From Neobacillus novalis NBRC 102450 (GTDB lineage: Bacteria; Bacillota; Bacilli; Bacillales; Cytobacillaceae): a stretch of DNA of 64,000 bases. This document shows positions 61,196 to 64,000 of this stretch, piece by piece (the first letter of the stretch is position 1; every line of letters starts with the position of its first letter). The notes under the pieces were generated by a model. It made no database searches, was not told where the DNA came from, and worked only from the letters and a program-made list of their open reading frames with translations. A program made the translations under genes and the position numbers. The DNA is taken from positions 1 through 64,000 of the forward strand of contig NZ_BCVP01000009.1 in assembly GCF_001591805.1 (NCBI RefSeq). The letters are read 5' to 3'.

Positions 61196-61498
61196 TTAAA
61201 GAATCATAAACTCGCAAAAGCCATTAGTGAAGTATCTTGGTCACAATTTAAAACCATGGTCGAGTACAAAGCCAAGTGGTTTGGAAAACAAGTTGTGACA
61301 GTGGCGAAGAATTTCCCTTCCAGTCAACTTTGTTCAAGCTGTGGATACCAAAATAAAGACGTTAAGAATCTTGCTTTGCGTGAATGGGACTGCCCAGAAT
61401 GTCATACTCATCATGCAAACCGTGATATTAACGCAAGTATCAATCTAAAAAATGAAGCGATTAGACTTCTAACCGTTGGTGCGACGGGGATCGCCTAA
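61196..61498 (+). pseudogene. C-terminal fragment of IS200/IS605 TnpB
   Basis: About 100 codons match the end of Tnp[20 protein letters not shown], the zinc-ribbon CSSCGYQ and [16 protein letters not shown] with the last RuvC Asp. The RuvC-I and RuvC-II parts and any tnpA are missing. The 3' end of tnpB normally overlaps an omega-RNA; any such RNA here would be a relic. An in-frame ATG at 61166 exists but the first ten codons are not TnpB-like. Confidence 0.85.
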
Positions 61499-61726
61499 TT
61501 AATAACTGGTGGATACACTGGTGTTCTTAGGAATCTCCCACTTCAATTTCTCGTAAGAGCGATAAGTGGTGAGTAGTTCAACTTTTAGTTCCGCAACTTT
61601 TTCTGCCTTATCATTCTTAATTATGTACAGGCTTACAATCTCATAGTTTTGGTCAACTATTTTTGTGGCACTGCATGATGGGAATAAAAATATCATGAGT
61701 GAAAAAAGAAGTATGGTTTTATACAT
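61499..61726 (-). CDS. Small lipoprotein, possibly truncated by the TnpB element
   Basis: A 75-aa protein with signal peptide and lipobox-like LFPSC (Cys18). The rest, including NYEIVSLYIIKNDKAEKVAE and KLKWEIPKNTSV, could form a small beta domain. ACAGGAGAG lies about 10 bases before the ATG. Its stop codon lies exactly at the border of the TnpB fragment, so its original C-terminus was probably lost. Family unknown. Confidence 0.65.
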   Translation of the reverse strand: MYKTILLFSLMIFLFPSCSATKIVDQNYEIVSLYIIKNDKAEKVAELKVELLTTYRSYEKLKWEIPKNTSVSTSY

Positions 61727-61902
61727 TGAAATTCACTCTCCTGTATAACATTCCAACTTTGGGAATTTACTTACGGAAACCTAAGAACAGTTTGGCGACA
61801 GCATCCCAGACACTAAATGATTGTATTAAGTTTAGTTGAAAAGGGATTTTTTGAAAGGTTAAAATTTTAATAATACAAAAGACTTTAATGAGGTGAATAG
61901 CT

Positions 61903-62784
61903 ATGAGGTCAGAAAAAGAAATGTTTGATTTAATTCTAGGGATTGCTCAAAAAGACGAAAGAATTCGAGCTGTTTATATGAACGGTTCAAGAACCAATCC
62001 TAATGCGCCAAAGGATATTTTTCAAGATTACGATATTGTTTATGTCGTGACAGAAACGGCCTCTTTCATAAAAGATGAGAAATGGATTAAGAGTTTTGGA
62101 GATTTACTTATGATTCAGGAGCCTGATAAAAACGATAAATCAGTTGGAGAGGATATGGATTTTGACAGGTCTTATGGGTATTTAATGCTCTTTACAGATG
62201 GGAATCGTATCGACCTTCATATCGAAACAAAAGATGCAATGATTGCTGAATATGGCAATGATAAACTGACGGTTTATTTATTAGATAAGGACAATATTCT
62301 GCCGCATATCCCAGCTCCCACTGATATTGATTACCATGTAAACAAGCCAACAGAAGCAATGTTTTTTAGTTGTTGCAATGATTTTTGGTGGTGTCTTCAA
62401 AACGTCGCCAAAGGAATTTGGCGCGATGAATTACCATACGCAAAGCAAATGTTTGAAAATGTAATAAGAACTAGATTGGATGAGATGGTTTCATGGTGGA
62501 TCGGTATAAACCACGACTTCCAAGTCTCGACAGGAAAAATGGGGAAGTATTTTAAAAAGTACCTTCCTGAACCATATTGGGAAATGTATGAAAAAACTTA
62601 TTCTGACAATGACTATGATAATTTTTGGGACGCTATTTTTACCACCTGTGAATTGTTTAGAAGTTTAGCAAAAGGTGTTGCAGATAACTTATTGTTTGCA
62701 TATCCAATGGATGACGATAAAAATATAACGGAATATCTTAAACATATAAGAAATTTACCTTCAGACGCAAAGGAAATATTGTAA
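61903..62784 (+). CDS. Aminoglycoside 6-adenylyltransferase (ANT(6)/AadK family)
   Basis: A 293-aa nucleotidyltransferase related to B. subtilis AadK, which inactivates streptomycin by adenylating the 6-hydroxyl. The N-terminal domain shows MRSEKEMFDLILGIAQKDER, the metal-binding MNGSRTNPN and FQDYDIVYVV, and a further acidic motif in NRIDLHIE. The helical C-terminal domain is complete (CCNDFWWCLQNVAKGIW). Length equals family norm. AATGAGGTG lies upstream of the ATG. It sits beside IS remnants, so either transfer or a resident gene is possible. Confidence 0.9.
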   Translation: MRSEKEMFDLILGIAQKDERIRAVYMNGSRTNPNAPKDIFQDYDIVYVVTETASFIKDEKWIKSFGDLLMIQEPDKNDKSVGEDMDFDRSYGYLMLFTDGNRIDLHIETKDAMIAEYGNDKLTVYLLDKDNILPHIPAPTDIDYHVNKPTEAMFFSCCNDFWWCLQNVAKGIWRDELPYAKQMFENVIRTRLDEMVSWWIGINHDFQVSTGKMGKYFKKYLPEPYWEMYEKTYSDNDYDNFWDAIFTTCELFRSLAKGVADNLLFAYPMDDDKNITEYLKHIRNLPSDAKEIL

Positions 62785-62915
62785 ATAAATCATTATTCAA
62801 CTACCATGGATGAACGAGTGTGCAGCACTGCCTCATGGATCATTATTTAATGCTAATAAAGGGCTAATTTGGGAAAAGTAAACAAAATAAATTTACCCAA
62901 AAGGCTGTTGATTAG

Positions 62916-63782
62916 ATGAAAATAAAATGGTTCTTATCCGTATTCTTTGTGTTATTAATTACCTTTGTTCCGGTCGTATCCGCTGTTACTCCTTTTAAAG
63001 TGTTTGTGAATGGGCAGCCAATTTTCGGTATTTCTATTTTCGATACGTCCATTGTACGAATCATAGGCGGTTCGCCCTATGTTGCTATTGAATCGATAAG
63101 CAGCGAGCTGAAACTGGATGTCGAGTATGACGGGAAAAATAAGACGCTTCATATTTCAAATAAAGGAGAACCGCAATCAGAAGTAGTAGCCACGCTAAAG
63201 AAAGCCAAAGCGACTCTTTATGCGACAAGAAGAGAAGGGAACTTAGAAAAATTCAGGTTGGTGATGGATGGAGGTATTAGATGGTTCCCATACTGGAGAA
63301 GTACTGATGCTCCTGCATTTGGTCCAAGATTATTTTTCGAAGATATTAACCAGGACGGAAAAGAAGAGTTGGTCATCGTATTAACAACTGACCATGGTAC
63401 AGGAATCATGATTACGGAAGCCCATGTGCTACAGAAAACGAAGACAAACATTGGAGAAATATTTGAGGAAAAGTTAATTGATAATCCGGTGGCAATCATT
63501 AATAAGAATGTAAAAATGAAAAAAGTATCTAATGACCAAGTTGAGATAACGATTGGTAAGAAAAAAACAAATGACACTACTTATGATTACTTGAAACTTG
63601 AGCAGATTGATTTCTCTGTATATAAAAACGAACTAGTAGTTTATATCAGTGGTCACATTTCTCCACCAACAGAAGGCGGAATTCTCATTACCTATCAATT
63701 CAAGGATAACATGTACCAAGTAAAAAAGATTGAATACCTTAAAAAACGTCCGGATTTTAATACGGAGAGTTCTTTTCAATAG
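62916..63782 (+). CDS. Secreted protein with copper-amine-oxidase-like stalk domain
   Basis: A 288-aa exported protein with signal peptide (about 1-24). Residues of about 27-90 resemble the stalk (Cu_amine_oxidN1) domain, with FKVFVNGQPI and SPYVAIESISSELKLDVEYDG followed by KTLHI. The C-terminal part contains FEDINQDGKEELVIVL, an FG-GAP-like calcium-binding motif. Role probably as a surface or wall protein. No strong ribosome site is evident before the ATG (CCCAAAAGG at a distance). Its stop codon straddles a MITE insertion but the protein is unchanged. Confidence 0.82.
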   Translation: MKIKWFLSVFFVLLITFVPVVSAVTPFKVFVNGQPIFGISIFDTSIVRIIGGSPYVAIESISSELKLDVEYDGKNKTLHISNKGEPQSEVVATLKKAKATLYATRREGNLEKFRLVMDGGIRWFPYWRSTDAPAFGPRLFFEDINQDGKEELVIVLTTDHGTGIMITEAHVLQKTKTNIGEIFEEKLIDNPVAIINKNVKMKKVSNDQVEITIGKKKTNDTTYDYLKLEQIDFSVYKNELVVYISGHISPPTEGGILITYQFKDNMYQVKKIEYLKKRPDFNTESSFQ

Positions 63783-63968
63783 GCTGTGTTAAAGAATATT
63801 GTTGATTTTGAGTACAATGTTGATTGGAGTGGAAGGCGCGAGACTCCTGCGGGATCAGCGGGACAGGTGAGACCCCGCAGGCGCTTTAGCGCCGAGGAGG
63901 CTCACCGCCCGCCCCGCGGAAAGCGAAGCGCCTGGAACGGAAATCAACATTCCCTTTTAACACAGCCT
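63781..63968. mobile_element. 188-bp MITE-like element with 13-bp inverted termini and 6-bp target duplication
   Basis: AGGCTGTGTTAAA (63781-63793) and TTTAACACAGCCT (63956-63968) are perfect inverted termini. TTCAAT flanks both sides (63775-63780 and 63969-63974) as a target duplication. Inner arms AATGTTGATT and AATCAACATT frame a GC-rich core with several palindromes (ATTAGCGCC-like, GGCGCTTTAGCGCC). No transposase is encoded; a short frame across it is not a gene. Confidence 0.85.
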
Positions 63969-64000
63969 TTCAATAAATAGAAGTTACGTTTGGATATCGA

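Noticed and set aside
63786..63980. 64-codon open frame rich in Arg at the right edge
   Set aside because: It lies inside the MITE-like element, has no ribosome site and its arginine-rich content comes from the GC-rich palindromes.
1..64000. CRISPR arrays, rRNA and tRNA genes, prophage
   Set aside because: No repeat-spacer pattern beyond the 52-bp pairs and coding repeats, no rRNA or tRNA sequence recognised, and no phage structural genes.

Overview
The window looks like the chromosome of a low-GC, spore-forming Bacillaceae bacterium (Bacillus/Neobacillus type). Support comes from a gerA-type germinant receptor operon, a CotA spore-coat laccase, a Spo0M-like protein, a CwlK-like cell wall peptidase, frequent TTG/GTG starts behind strong AGGAGG-like ribosome sites, and compact genes separated by strong hairpin terminators. 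I recognised no rRNA, tRNA or CRISPR array. The genus is an inference from style, not a database match.

Layout. 0-18 kb is rich in surface and phosphate functions: HAD hydrolase, alkaline phosphatase, APH-type kinase, CynX/NimT-type MFS pump, a PhoX phosphatase with eight wall-binding repeats, CwlK, a 1689-aa wall-anchored lamin-tail/metallophosphoesterase protein, then a ger operon with a small fourth gene. The PhoX and metallophosphoesterase genes are each preceded by a periodic TTAACA-like array that looks like a PhoP box. 18-31 kb holds DMT transporter, cotA, LLM oxidoreductase, acetyltransferases, a chloramphenicol acetyltransferase with a translation-attenuation leader, WYL regulator, SRPBCC protein, a zinc-ribbon/S4 protein behind an attenuator-like leader, Nudix, DinB and MccF-like S66 peptidase. 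31-41 kb has a secreted 5'-nucleotidase, two convergent PQQ-type dehydrogenases, a SWIM/SNF2 helicase and YnfA.

41-50 kb carries an ECF sigma/ABC transporter operon, a GntR regulator with deoD and an MFS exporter, a GNAT protein and a LysE exporter. 50-58.4 kb is a long minus-strand block: site-2 protease, response regulator, histidine kinase, two related multi-pass membrane proteins, a degenerate dihydroorotate-dehydrogenase-like protein and a duplicated membrane protein. This block is the best candidate for an uncharacterised system.

58.5-64 kb is a decay zone: a frameshifted methyltransferase remnant, Spo0M, a gene tail cut by a truncated IS1595 element, small lipoproteins, a TnpB fragment, an ANT(6) aminoglycoside adenylyltransferase and a secreted stalk-domain protein whose stop codon contains the insertion point of a 188-bp MITE-like element with perfect inverted termini and a 6-bp target duplication. 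A family of GGCGAACAG/CTGTTCGCC hairpin terminators recurs at five places, and 52-bp-period palindromic repeats lie at the left edge and near 40.8 kb.
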